In this document: one piece after another, positions 44,873-54,025 of the stretch | How the letters are laid out: each line of letters starts with the position of its first letter | Numbering within the stretch: position 1 is the first letter of the stretch | From: Streptomyces sp. yr375 | GTDB taxonomy: Bacteria; Actinomycetota; Actinomycetes; Streptomycetales; Streptomycetaceae | DNA length: 64,000 bases | Assembly: GCF_900110755.1 (NCBI RefSeq) | Contig: NZ_FOFF01000033.1 | Location: forward strand, 31,720-95,719 | Direction: 5' to 3' | Translations under genes and position numbers: made by a program | Notes under the pieces: model-generated | The model's database searches: none | The model's input: only the letters and a program-made list of their open reading frames with translations | Told to the model about the DNA's origin: nothing

Positions 44873-45292
44873 TCAGCCTTCGATCGTCGCCGGGTCCATC
44901 CAGACGATCTCCCAGGTGTGGCCGTCGAGGTCGTCGAAGGAACGGCCGTACATGAAGCCCATGTCCTGCGTCTCGCCGCTCGGCGTGCCGCCCGACGAGA
45001 GCGCCTTGTCGACCAGTTCGTCGACCTTCGCGCGGCTCTGGGCGCTGAGGGCGACGAGGACCTCGCTGGTCGTCGTGGCGTCCGCGATCTCCTTCTTGGT
45101 GAAGGTCGAGTAGAACGGCTTGGTGAGGAGCATCGCGACGATCGTTTCGCTGATCACCACGGAGGCCGCGTTGTCGTCGCTGAACTGCGGGTTGATCGTG
45201 TAGCCGAGCTGCGTGAAGAACTTCTTCGAGGCGTCGAGGTCGTTCACGGGCAGGTTCACGAAAATCATCTGCTGGTAGGCCGGGGCGGTCAT
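44873..45292 (-). CDS. VOC-family (glyoxalase/bleomycin-resistance-like) protein
   Basis: A 139-residue vicinal-oxygen-chelate fold protein, similar to PhnB-like/glyoxalase proteins. It starts APAYQQMIFVNLPVNDLDAS with a second repeat ending in SFDDLDGHTWEIVWMDP; this Glu and the earlier His/Glu sites are the places for the metal. ATG at 45292 follows GGGAGAG; the frame continues upstream to 45379 without support. Substrate unknown. It lies after an ABC gene pair on the same strand. Confidence 0.85.
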   Translation of the reverse strand: MTAPAYQQMIFVNLPVNDLDASKKFFTQLGYTINPQFSDDNAASVVISETIVAMLLTKPFYSTFTKKEIADATTTSEVLVALSAQSRAKVDELVDKALSSGGTPSGETQDMGFMYGRSFDDLDGHTWEIVWMDPATIEG

Positions 45293-45433
45293 CGCGTCTC
45301 TCCCAGGGGTTCGTGGTGCTGTGGTGCGTACGGGTGCGTGCTGTTCGGTGGGTAGACCCGGGGGGCGTGCGGAACTCATCGGTGGGCGGGAGATCGTTTC
45401 GCACGGGATCCCGGGGGCACCGGCGGGCGGGCC

Positions 45434-46831
45434 TCAGCGGGTCAGGGGGAGCGCCGCCAGTTCCGCCACGACGAGGGTGAGCGGGACGAACAGTGCCAGG
45501 AGTGCGCCGGCGCGCAGGGCGGCGGCGCTGCGCAGGATCTTGGCCGGGGCCCCGAGGCGCAGCAGGGCGGCGGTGGTGTCGGCGCGGGACTGCCGCGCCT
45601 CCACGGCCGCCGTCAGCAGCGTCGCGACGGTGCAGCCCGCGACGACCAGCGCGCCGAGGGTGGTGAGCGGTCCGAAGGCGGGGTCGGCCGGGTCGTACAG
45701 CGCGGCCATCGTGTACGCGCCGGAGGCCACCGCGCAGACCACGCCCAGCGGACGGCCGATGCGGGACGCCTCCTGCATCAGGCCGCGGCCGGCGAGGAGG
45801 CGGAGCGCGCCGGGGCGGACCGCCTGCAGCAGGCGGCCGCTGAGGTGGGTGAGGCCGGGGCCGGCCAGGGCGAGGCCGACGGCGGTGAGGGTCCAGCCGA
45901 GAAGGACCGCGGCGGGGCCGATGAGGAGGCCGCCGGGGAGGGGGAAGGCGGCCGGGTGCGCCGTGCGGTTCGCGTACGCCTCCACGGCCAGCCCGGCGGC
46001 GAGGAGCGCGGTGCCCCAGGGGAGCGCGTTGGGGTTGGGGAGGTGGGGCCGCGACTGCTGCGCGCCGTCGGCCGGGGCCTGGCGGCGGGGCGCGTCGACC
46101 GGCGTTTCCTGCGTGTCGTCGGCCGGGGCTGCGGGGTGGGGCGCGCTGTCCGGTGCTTGCGGGGTGCCGTTTGCCGTCCCGCCGGCGGGAGCACTCGCCG
46201 GTTCCGGCTGGAGTCGGGCGCCGAATCTGCCGTACGCGCCGAACCGCTCTCCCACCGCCTTCCTCCCGTACGCGCGGAAGCTGCCGAACATCCTCGGGGT
46301 GGCGTGGGCCGCCACCCGGGTGTCCCTGGGGCGGAGCATCAGGGCCACCGCGATGGACGACGTGGCCGGGACGAGGGCCAGCAGGGTCAGGGAGCCCGGG
46401 AGCGGCAGAGGCTGCCCGGCGGCCAGGAAGTCTCGCGCCGCGCCGTCGAACGGCATGCCGGTGAGGTCGCCGCGGAGGTGGAGGAAGAGGAGCAGGGCCA
46501 GCGCGGAGCCGAGGAGGGTGGACAGGGCCGTCGTCGTCGCCGAGACGGCCATCAGGCGGGTCGGGCCCAGGCCGATCGCCGCCAGGCCCGGGCGGGGACG
46601 GGTGCCGGGGTCCGTGCGGGCGACCGCGAGGGCGAAGTAGACCGTCGCGGCCAGGGGGACCGTGCACCACGCGAGCCGCAGGAGCGAGGCGGCGGGCGTG
46701 TCGGGGTGGGTCAGGGCGCGGCCGAGGGTGCACAGCAGGAGGAAGCCGGTGCCCGCCGAGGCCGCCGCCACCAGGAGGCGGCGGAGCTGGACGGCGGGGT
46801 GGGCGCTGCGCGTCAGGCGGAGAGCGAGCAC
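45434..46831 (-). CDS. ABC transporter permease, FtsX/MacB-like
   Basis: A 465-residue membrane protein with about eight to ten hydrophobic helices in two clusters (residues about 15-150 and 230-465), separated by a low-complexity Pro/Ala/Gln-rich hydrophilic loop (QPEPASAPAGGTANG to RPHLPNPN). The arrangement resembles FtsX-like permeases with a degenerate second half. GTG at 46831 lies inside the end of the partner ATPase gene (19-base overlap), so the two are translated together. Transported substrate unknown. Confidence 0.75.
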   Translation of the reverse strand: MLALRLTRSAHPAVQLRRLLVAAASAGTGFLLLCTLGRALTHPDTPAASLLRLAWCTVPLAATVYFALAVARTDPGTRPRPGLAAIGLGPTRLMAVSATTTALSTLLGSALALLLFLHLRGDLTGMPFDGAARDFLAAGQPLPLPGSLTLLALVPATSSIAVALMLRPRDTRVAAHATPRMFGSFRAYGRKAVGERFGAYGRFGARLQPEPASAPAGGTANGTPQAPDSAPHPAAPADDTQETPVDAPRRQAPADGAQQSRPHLPNPNALPWGTALLAAGLAVEAYANRTAHPAAFPLPGGLLIGPAAVLLGWTLTAVGLALAGPGLTHLSGRLLQAVRPGALRLLAGRGLMQEASRIGRPLGVVCAVASGAYTMAALYDPADPAFGPLTTLGALVVAGCTVATLLTAAVEARQSRADTTAALLRLGAPAKILRSAAALRAGALLALFVPLTLVVAELAALPLTR

Positions 46832-47616
46832 GCGGCCCCCCGGCCTTCCTGCTCCCGGCCGTCCTGCGCTCGGCCTTCCTGAGGACGGCCGTCCTGTTCC
46901 CGGCTGTCCTGTTCGTCGACCGGGGGCAGGTGGAGCGTCTTCACCCGGCGTCCGTCCAGCAGGGGCAGCGTGCGGTCGGCGAGGGCCGCGGTCTCCGGGT
47001 CGTGGGTGGCCAGCACCACGGTGATGCCGTGCGAGCGGGCCGCCGTCGTCAGGGTGCGCAGGACGTGGGCCCGGTCGGCGCGGTGCAGGGGGGCCGTCGG
47101 CTCGTCCGCGAAGAGGACGGAGGGGGCGGGTGCGAGCGCCCGGGTGATGCACACGCGCTGGCGTTCGGCCTGGGTCAGTTCGTGCGGACGGCTGCGGGCC
47201 CGGTCGCCGATGTCGAGGCGCTCCAGCCACTCCAGGGCGGCGACCTTGGCCCGGCGGCGGCTGGTGCCGCGCAGCATCAGGGGGAGGGCCGCGTTCTCCC
47301 AGACGTTGAGTTCGGGGACGAGCACCGGGACCGGGTCGATCCAGCCGAAGCGGTCGCGGCGCAGCCGTTCGCGGGCCATCGGGCCCATCGTGTGCACGGG
47401 GACGCTGTTGAACCAGACCTCGCCGCGCTGGACGGGCGTCAGGCCGGACAGACAGTGCAGCAGGGTCGTCTTGCCGCTGCCGCGCGGCCCGCCGACGGCG
47501 AGGATCTCGCCCTCCCGCACGCCCAGCGAGATCCCGCACAGGCCGGGCGAGCCGTCGCGGTGCGTGAAGTGCAGGGAGCGTGCCCAGAGCACGTCGTTGT
47601 CCGGCGGGGCCTCCAT
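46813..47616 (-). CDS. ABC transporter ATPase with degenerate motifs
   Basis: A 267-residue ABC ATPase. Walker A is GGPRGSGKTTLL, Walker B is VLFADEPTAPL and the switch His is in LATHDPETAAL. The signature helix reads ELTQAERQRVCITRAL in place of LSGGQQQRV, and the Q-loop region GWIDPVPVLVPELNVWENAAL has no Gln. It belongs to the MacB/LolD-like class but hydrolysis or coupling may be altered. The C-terminal 35 residues are Gln/Asp/Arg/Glu repeats (EQDGRPQEGRAQDGREQEGR). ATG at 47616 has GAGGTG upstream. It overlaps the permease gene. Confidence 0.85.
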   Translation of the reverse strand: MEAPPDNDVLWARSLHFTHRDGSPGLCGISLGVREGEILAVGGPRGSGKTTLLHCLSGLTPVQRGEVWFNSVPVHTMGPMARERLRRDRFGWIDPVPVLVPELNVWENAALPLMLRGTSRRRAKVAALEWLERLDIGDRARSRPHELTQAERQRVCITRALAPAPSVLFADEPTAPLHRADRAHVLRTLTTAARSHGITVVLATHDPETAALADRTLPLLDGRRVKTLHLPPVDEQDSREQDGRPQEGRAQDGREQEGRGAACSLSA

Positions 47617-47819
47617 GGGCGTACACCTCGGTTCAGATCCGTAGTTCCCGGTGCCGATCCCCCGTCCGGGGGAACGACGGGGGAACGAAGGCAGGGCCGA
47701 TCGGTCACGAGCACGCTATGGACGTCGTGGCGGGCATCCGGACAGCACACGGCCCCGGGCCGCCGTTTCTCACTCGAACGGCAGACACCGGGGCCGGTGT
47801 TGATCACAGAGTCAGTTGA

Positions 47820-49181
47820 TCACAGCTTCGTCCAAGCCTCCGTGAGGGTGGCGCGGAGGATCTGCTCGATCTCGTCGAACGTCTCCTGGGTGGAGATCAG
47901 CGGCGGGGCGAGCTGGACGACCGGGTCGCCGCGGTCGTCGGCACGGCAGTACAGGCCGTTGTCGTAGAGCGCCTTGGACAGGAAGCCGTACAGGACGCGC
48001 TCGGTCTCGGCGGCGTCGAAGGTCTCCTTCGTCGCCTTGTCCTTGACGAGTTCGATGCCGTAGAAGAAGCCGTTGCCGCGGACGTCGCCGACGATCGGCA
48101 GGTCGTGCAGCTTCTGGAGGGTCGACAGGAACGCGCCCTCGTTGTCCAGGACGTGCTGGTTGAGGCCCTCGCGCTCGAACAGGTCGAGGTTGGCGAGGCC
48201 GACCGCGGCGGAGACCGGGTGGCCGCCGAAGGTGTAGCCGTGCAGGAAGACGTTGTTGCCCTGGTAGAACGGCTCGGCCAGCCGGTCGCTGATGATGCAG
48301 GCGCCGATGGGGGAGTAGCCGGACGTCATGCCCTTGGCGCAGGTGATCATGTCCGGGACGTAGCCGAACTTGTCGCAGCCGAACATCGTGCCGAGGCGGC
48401 CGAAGGCGCAGATGACCTCGTCGGAGACGAGCAGGACGTCGTACTGGTCGCAGATCTCGCGCACGCGCCGGAAGTAGCCGGGCGGGGGCGGGAAGCAGCC
48501 GCCGGCGTTCTGGACCGGCTCCAGGAAGACCGCGGCGACCGTGTCCGGGCCCTCGAAGAGGATCTGCTGCTCGATCTGGTCGGCGGCCCAGCGGCCGTAC
48601 GCCTCGGGGTCGTCGCCGTGGATCGGGGCGCGGTAGATGTTGGTGTTCGCGACCTTGTGCGCGCCCGGGACGAGCGGCTCGAAGGGGGCCTTGAGGGCCG
48701 GCAGGCCGGTGATGGACAGGGCGCCCTGCGGGGTGCCGTGGTAGGCGACCGCACGCGAGATGACCTTGTGCTTGGCGGGCTTGCCGGTCAGCTTGAAGTA
48801 CTGCTTGGCGAGCTTCCAGGCGGTCTCGACGGCCTCGCCGCCACCGGTGGTGAAGAAGACCTTGTTGAGGTCGCCCGGCGCGTGGTGCGCGAGGCGTTCC
48901 GCCAGCTCGACGGCCTTGGGGTGGGCGTAGGACCACACCGGGAAGAACGCCAGCTCCTGCGCCTGCTTGAAGGCGGTCTCGGCCAGCTCGGTGCGGCCGT
49001 GCCCGGCCTGGACCACGAACAGGCCCGCGAGACCGTCGAGGTAGCGCTTGCCCTTGTCGTCGTAGATGTAGGCGCCCTCGCCCCGGACGATCGTCGGAAC
49101 CGGGGCGTTCTCGTACGAGGCCATGCGGGTGAAGTGCATCCACAGGTGGTCGTACGCGGTGCGGCTGAGGTCCTTGCTCAC
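47820..49181 (-). CDS. Class III PLP-dependent aminotransferase (omega-amino acid/polyamine type)
   Basis: A 453-residue class III aminotransferase. The PLP-binding pair is Asp254 in LLVSDEVICAFGR and Lys283 in TCAKGMTSGYSPIGA; the substrate arm has TTGGGEAVETAWKLAKQY. Its neighbours, an Lrp/AsnC regulator directly upstream and a gamma-aminobutyraldehyde-type dehydrogenase divergent from it, suggest a role in putrescine/GABA catabolism, converting the amine to an aldehyde. GTG at 49181 has no strong ribosome site. The stop region contains a duplicated TTGATCACAG (47800 and 47816). Confidence 0.9.
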   Translation of the reverse strand: MSKDLSRTAYDHLWMHFTRMASYENAPVPTIVRGEGAYIYDDKGKRYLDGLAGLFVVQAGHGRTELAETAFKQAQELAFFPVWSYAHPKAVELAERLAHHAPGDLNKVFFTTGGGEAVETAWKLAKQYFKLTGKPAKHKVISRAVAYHGTPQGALSITGLPALKAPFEPLVPGAHKVANTNIYRAPIHGDDPEAYGRWAADQIEQQILFEGPDTVAAVFLEPVQNAGGCFPPPPGYFRRVREICDQYDVLLVSDEVICAFGRLGTMFGCDKFGYVPDMITCAKGMTSGYSPIGACIISDRLAEPFYQGNNVFLHGYTFGGHPVSAAVGLANLDLFEREGLNQHVLDNEGAFLSTLQKLHDLPIVGDVRGNGFFYGIELVKDKATKETFDAAETERVLYGFLSKALYDNGLYCRADDRGDPVVQLAPPLISTQETFDEIEQILRATLTEAWTKL

Positions 49182-49200
49182 GGTTATCGGGTCCTCACGG

Positions 49201-49719
49201 TTATCGGGTTCCCCACATGTAGGTCTGCTTCTTCAGCTTCAGGTAGACGAAGCTCTCGGTGGAGCGCACGCCGGGAAGGGCGCGGATGCGCTTGTTGATG
49301 ACGTCCAGCAGGTGGTCGTCGTCCTCGCAGACGATCTCGGCGAGGACGTCGAACGAGCCCGCGGTCATCACCACGTACTCGACCTCCGCCATGTCGGACA
49401 GGGCCTCCGCTACGGACTCGACGTCTCCCTCGACGTGGATCCCGACCATCGCCTGCCGGCGGAAGCCCACGGTGAGCGGGTCCGTGACGGCGACGATCTG
49501 CATCACGCCCTGGTCGAGCAGCTTCTGGACGCGCTGGCGCACGGCCGCCTCGGACAGGCCGACGGCCTTGCCGATCGCGGCGTACGGCCGGCGGCCGTCC
49601 TCCTGGAGCTGCTCGATGATGGCGAGGCTGACGGCATCCAGCGGGGACGTGCTGCTGTTCCTGGACTCGCGGGAGTCCCTGTGCTCTGCGCTTCGACTGG
49701 CCACGACTTCACTCTGCAC
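49201..49719 (-). CDS. Lrp/AsnC-family regulator
   Basis: A 172-residue regulator with an N-terminal helix-turn-helix (DAVSLAIIEQLQEDGRRPYA through RQRVQKLLDQG) and a C-terminal RAM ligand-binding domain (VEYVVMTAGSFDVLAEIVCE). Start is GTG 49719 (a TTG at 49740 is possible). It is divergent from the aldehyde dehydrogenase gene and directly upstream of the aminotransferase gene (19-base gap). A palindromic site in the shared promoter region (49774-49800) is its likely operator; the effector may be a polyamine-related amino acid. Confidence 0.88.
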   Translation of the reverse strand: MQSEVVASRSAEHRDSRESRNSSTSPLDAVSLAIIEQLQEDGRRPYAAIGKAVGLSEAAVRQRVQKLLDQGVMQIVAVTDPLTVGFRRQAMVGIHVEGDVESVAEALSDMAEVEYVVMTAGSFDVLAEIVCEDDDHLLDVINKRIRALPGVRSTESFVYLKLKKQTYMWGTR

Positions 49720-49773
49720 GACGTCTCGACCGTTCCGCAAGGTCGAAGCGATGAAATTCGTTGTTTACGAGAG

Positions 49774-49800
49774 CCGGATCTGCGGAATCCGCAGATCTGG
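49774..49800. promoter_or_regulatory. Operator-like palindrome between Lrp and aldehyde dehydrogenase genes
   Basis: GATCTGCGGA-A-TCCGCAGATC (49777-49797) is a perfect 10-bp inverted repeat around one base, extended by CC/GG flanks. It lies in the 222-base divergent promoter region, next to an AT-rich stretch (ATGAAATTCGTTGTTTAC). Probable binding site of the Lrp-type regulator. Confidence 0.6.
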
Positions 49801-49941
49801 TGCGGGTGGGGGTGTTGAAAACGCGGGTCGGCGGATTAGGGTGGGTGTCTCAGCCAATGGACACCCACCATGGTCAGAACCCAGCAGTTCAGAACCCTGC
49901 AGTTCTGAACCCGACCGTCAGAAACTGACAGGAGGCCGGCA

Positions 49942-51381
49942 GTGAGCACCGAGCTGCGTCGTCTGCGCAACTACATCGCGGGTGAGTTCCGGGACGCCGC
50001 CGACGGACGGACCACCGAGGTGGTCAACCCCGTGACGGGCGAGGCGTACGCGACCGCGCCGCTGTCCGGCGCGGCGGACGTCGACGCCGCGATGGCGGCC
50101 GCCGCCCAGGCATTCCCGGGCTGGCGCGACACCACCCCGGCCGAGCGGCAGCGCGCCCTCCTCAAGATCGCGGACGCGTTCGAGGAGCGCGCCGAGGAAC
50201 TGATCGCGGCCGAGGTGGAGAACACGGGCAAGCCGATCGGGCTGACCCGCTCCGAGGAGATCCCGCCGATGGTCGACCAGATCCGCTTCTTCGCGGGTGC
50301 GGCCCGGATGCTGGAGGGGCGCAGCGCGGGCGAGTACATGGACGGGATGACGTCCATCGTTCGCCGTGAGCCGGTCGGGGTCTGCGCGCAGGTCGCGCCG
50401 TGGAACTACCCGATGATGATGGCCGTGTGGAAGTTCGCACCGGCGATCGCGGCGGGCAACACGGTGGTGCTGAAGCCGTCGGACACGACGCCCGCCTCCA
50501 CCGTCCTGATCGCCGACATCGTCGGCTCGATCCTGCCCAGGGGCGTCTTCAACGTCGTCACCGGCGACCGGGACACCGGTCGGCTGATGGTCGAGCACCC
50601 GACCCCGGCGATGGCCTCCATCACCGGCTCGGTGCGCGCGGGCATGTCGGTCGCCGAGTCGGCGTCCAAGGACCTCAAGCGCGTCCACCTGGAGCTGGGC
50701 GGCAAGGCGCCGGTCGTGGTGTTCGAGGACACCGACATCGCCAAGGCCGTCGAGGACATCTCGGTGGCCGGCTACTTCAACGCCGGGCAGGACTGCACGG
50801 CGGCCACCCGGGTCCTCGTCCAGGAGTCGATCCACGACGAGTTCGTGGCCGCGCTGGCGAAGGCGGCGGCGGAGACGAAGACCGGGCAGCCGGACGACGA
50901 GGACGTGCTGTACGGCCCGCTCAACAACCCGAACCAGCTCCGGCAGGTCACCGGGTTCATCGAGCGGCTGCCCGCCCACGCCAAGGTCGAGGCGGGCGGC
51001 CAACGCGTCGGCGACAAGGGCTACTTCTACGCCGCGACCGTCGTCTCCGGGCTGAAGCAGGACGACGAGATCATCCAGCACGAGGTCTTCGGGCCGGTCA
51101 TCACCGTGCAGTCCTTCACGGACGAGGACCAGGCGGTGGAGTGGGCCAACGGCGTCGAGTACGCCCTCGCCTCCTCGGTATGGACCAAGGACCACGGCCG
51201 CGCGATGCGCATGTCCAAGAGGCTCGACTTCGGCTGCGTGTGGATCAACACCCACATCCCGCTGGTCGCCGAGATGCCCCACGGCGGCTTCAAGAAGTCC
51301 GGCTACGGCAAGGACCTCTCGTCGTACGGCTTCGACGACTACACGCGCATCAAGCATGTGATGACGTCTCTGGACGGCTAG
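49942..51381 (+). CDS. Gamma-aminobutyraldehyde dehydrogenase-like NAD(P)+ aldehyde dehydrogenase
   Basis: A 479-residue aldehyde dehydrogenase. The catalytic Cys285 lies in NAGQDCTAATR and the general base Glu251 in LELGGKAPVV; PWNYPMMMAVWK and the glycine motif GSVRAGMSVAES bind the cofactor. It is most like the enzymes that oxidise 4-aminobutanal to GABA in putrescine breakdown. It starts at GTG 49942 and is divergent from the Lrp regulator and aminotransferase, which gives a compact polyamine/GABA module. The exact substrate is inferred. Confidence 0.88.
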   Translation: MSTELRRLRNYIAGEFRDAADGRTTEVVNPVTGEAYATAPLSGAADVDAAMAAAAQAFPGWRDTTPAERQRALLKIADAFEERAEELIAAEVENTGKPIGLTRSEEIPPMVDQIRFFAGAARMLEGRSAGEYMDGMTSIVRREPVGVCAQVAPWNYPMMMAVWKFAPAIAAGNTVVLKPSDTTPASTVLIADIVGSILPRGVFNVVTGDRDTGRLMVEHPTPAMASITGSVRAGMSVAESASKDLKRVHLELGGKAPVVVFEDTDIAKAVEDISVAGYFNAGQDCTAATRVLVQESIHDEFVAALAKAAAETKTGQPDDEDVLYGPLNNPNQLRQVTGFIERLPAHAKVEAGGQRVGDKGYFYAATVVSGLKQDDEIIQHEVFGPVITVQSFTDEDQAVEWANGVEYALASSVWTKDHGRAMRMSKRLDFGCVWINTHIPLVAEMPHGGFKKSGYGKDLSSYGFDDYTRIKHVMTSLDG

Positions 51382-51541
51382 TCGGCCGGGTGTGAGGGGC
51401 GTGCACACCGCTGAGGGGCGTGCGCGCCCCTCGCCTGTGCGCGCCCCTCACCTGCGTCTGCCTGGCCGGATCGTGGGCAGGTGGGCAACTTGGCCGGTTA
51501 TGTAGTATAAGAATTCAACTGCCGACATTACGGCGATTAGA

Positions 51542-51563
51542 CATACTTGTATGTTCAAGTATG
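51542..51563. promoter_or_regulatory. Perfect inverted repeat CATACTTG-N6-CAAGTATG
   Basis: CATACTTG (51542-51549), TATGTT, then CAAGTATG (51556-51563). It stands in an unusually AT-rich patch (about 51500-51563) between the aldehyde dehydrogenase gene and the broken regulator, where the regulator's promoter should be. Candidate operator or autoregulation site. Confidence 0.5.
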
Positions 51564-51624
51564 GCCGCTGGTTGGTGGAGCTCCCGCTCATCCGCCGTCG
51601 CGGGGCGGTCGGGAGGTGAATGCA

Positions 51625-53887
51625 GTGACCACAGTGGCGTCACGGGCGGGCAACCTGCCCGTGCAGTTCACCAGTTTCGTCGGCCGGCTGTCCGAGGTCG
51701 CCGAGATCGGCGGCCTGCTGCGGACGCATCGGCTGCTGACGCTCGCCGGCCCTGGCGGGGTCGGCAAGACCCGCCTCGCGCTGGAGGTGGCCGCCCTCTC
51801 GACGACGAACGTCCCGGACGGCGCGTGGCCGGTGGACCTGACGGCGGTGCGGGAGCGGGCGGCGGTGGCGGAGATCGCCGCGGCCACGCTGGGCGTGCCG
51901 GACGTGGGCGAACGGCCCGCGCTGGAGCGGCTCGTGGCGTATCTCGAGGACCGCGGCCGCTGATCGTGCTGGACAACTGCGAGCATGTGGCCCGGGAATG
52001 CGCGGAGTTGGCGCAGGCGCTGCTCTCGGTCGCCCCCGGACTGCGCATCCTGGCGACGAGCCGCCACACCCTGGGCATCCCGGGCGAGCGCGTCTTCACC
52101 GTGCCGCCGCTGTCCTCCGAGGACGCGATCGGCCTGCTGCGGGACCGGGCCACCGCCGTCCGGCCGGCGTTCGAGGTCTGCGACGCGAACCGGGCCCAGG
52201 TCACCCGGCTCTGCGCCGACCTGGACCGGCTGCCGCTGGCCATCGAACTGGCCTCGTTCCGGCTGCGCACCCTCAGCGTCCAACAGGTCGCCGACCGGCT
52301 GAAGGACCGCTTCACCCTGCTCGTCGGCGGCAGCCCGACCGCGCGCACGCACCAGCGCACGCTCCGCGGCCTGATCGACTGGAGCTACGAACTGTGCGCC
52401 CCCGCCGAGCAGTTGCTGTGGAACCGGCTGTCGGTCTTCGCCGACGGCTTCGACCTCGACGCGGCCGAGGCCGTGTGCGCGGGGGACGGCATCCCGGAGC
52501 ACGAGGTGCTGGACCTCCTCGACCGGCTGGTCGTCCAGTCCATCGTGCTGCCCGTCGAGAGCGACGGCAGGTCGCGCTACCGGCTGCTGGAGTCCGTCCG
52601 GCAGTACGGGCGGGAACGGCTCGCGCAGTCCGGCGACGGGACCGGGTGCTGCTGCGGTGCGGGGACTTTCTCCGCGCCCTGGCCGAGCGCATCGACCGGG
52701 ACTGGTACGGCCCCGGCCAGGTCGAGGCGCTGACCCGGCTGCGGGTCGAGCACACCAACCTGCTGGTGGCCCTGGACCACGGCGGCGACCCGCAGGCCAG
52801 ACTCTCCCTGGCCGCCGCGCTGGTCCTGCACTGGTGCGTCGGCGGCTTCCTCGGCGAGGGGCGCCGTCAGTTGGAACGGGCACTGGCGGCGGCCCCCGAG
52901 CCCACCCCGGCACGTGGCCGGGCGCTCATCGCCGCGGTCCGGGTGACGCTGACGCAGGGCGAGCTGGAGACGGCGGAGCGGTGGCTGGCCGAAGCCGAGG
53001 CGCTGGGCGAGGAGTTGGCCGACCCGGTGCTGAGCGCCCAGGCGAGTGGCTTCCGGGGCACGTCGGTGTACTACCGCGGGGGAACGGAGGAGGCCCTGCG
53101 GCGGTACGAGGTCGCGCGCGCCGATCTGACGGCGTCGGGCGAGGGGCGGCAGGCGACCTCCTGGCTGCTCGCGCTGGCCTGTGTACGGGCGTATGCCGGG
53201 GATCCCCGAGCGGTCGAGACCGGCGAGCGGGTGATCGCCGACCTCGAGGCCCGGGGCGAGCGGTGGGCACGCGCGCAGGCGCTGATGGCGCTGGGCTACC
53301 ACGCCTGGGAAGGCGGCGACCGGGATGCGGCCAAGGCGCTGGTCCGGTCCGCGCTGGAGAGCATGCGGGGCTTCGACGACCACACGATGGTCGCGCGGAT
53401 GCTCGAACTCCTGGCCTGGTCCACCGCGTCCGGCAACAACCACGGGTGGGCGGCCCGGCTGCTGGGGGCCGCCGACGCCCTGTGGAAGCACGAGGGCGTC
53501 GGCGGCTCCGCGTTCGGTCCGCGCCGGTTCGAACATCACGCGCGCTGCCGGAAGGCGGCCGTGAACGTCCTGGGCATGGCGGCGTTCCGCCAGGCGCTCG
53601 CGGAAGGCGCGCGGTACGACAGTCCCGGCCGGGCCATCGAGTACGCCCTGGACCCCGCCCACGAGTTCGCCTCGGCGGCCGGTCCGGGGATGCTCACCCG
53701 CCGTGAGCGCGAAGTGGCGGCGCTGGTCGCCCAGGGGATGAGCAACCGTCAGATCGCGTCCACGCTCAAGCTGTCGCCGCGTACCGCCGACCGGCATGTG
53801 CAGAACATCCTCCGGAAACTCGGCTTCGGCTCGCGCGCCCGGATCGCGTCCTGGTGGTCCAGGACCCAGGTACCCGCGGAGCAGTAG
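51625..53887 (+). pseudogene. AfsR/LuxR-type (LAL-like) ATPase regulator broken by two frameshifts
   Basis: The three-frame composite gives a protein of about 754 residues: a STAND/NB-ARC P-loop ATPase (LTLAGPGGVGKTRLAL; LDNCEHVARE in the Walker B region), a helical/TPR-like middle and a C-terminal LuxR helix-turn-helix (LTRREREVAALVAQGMSNRQ). Frame 1 stops at TGA 51961 right after LEDRGR. Restoring one C in the run at 51951-51957 gives the normal EDRRPLIVLDNCEHV. A second shift near 52642 is repaired by one C (DGTRVLLRCGDF). Both are single C losses in GC runs, so they are either sequencing errors or a truly dead gene. GTG 51625 follows GGGAGG. The stop lies inside a minisatellite. Confidence 0.85.
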
Positions 53888-54005
53888 CCGGGTCCGGGTA
53901 CCCACGCGGCAGCAACCCCCGTACCAGGGGAGCAGCAACCCCCGTATCGGGGGAGCGGTAGCCCCCGTATCGGGGGAGCGGTAGCCCGATACCCGCGCGG
54001 CAGCC
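53870..54005. repeat. Minisatellite of about six 23-bp hairpin units starting in the regulator's stop codon region
   Basis: Units of the type GTATCGGGGGAGCGGTAGCC begin at 53870, 53898, 53921, 53944, 53967 and about 53988 (spacing 28, then 23, 23, 23, about 22). The central units each fold into a CCCCCGTAtcGGGGG hairpin. The first unit encodes the last residues and TAG stop of the regulator gene, so the array invaded or grew from that end. Confidence 0.75.
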
Positions 54006-54025
54006 CCCTGCCCGCCGATCGGCGG

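Noticed and set aside
45434..47626. Apparent single 730-codon protein containing ATPase and permease
   Set aside because: Its first 265 codons are a shadow of the real ATPase, which is in another frame; the permease starts at 46831.
53520..53540. GGTTCGAAC sequence that resembles a tRNA T-loop
   Set aside because: It lies inside the regulator gene in frame, and no acceptor or anticodon stem can be formed around it.
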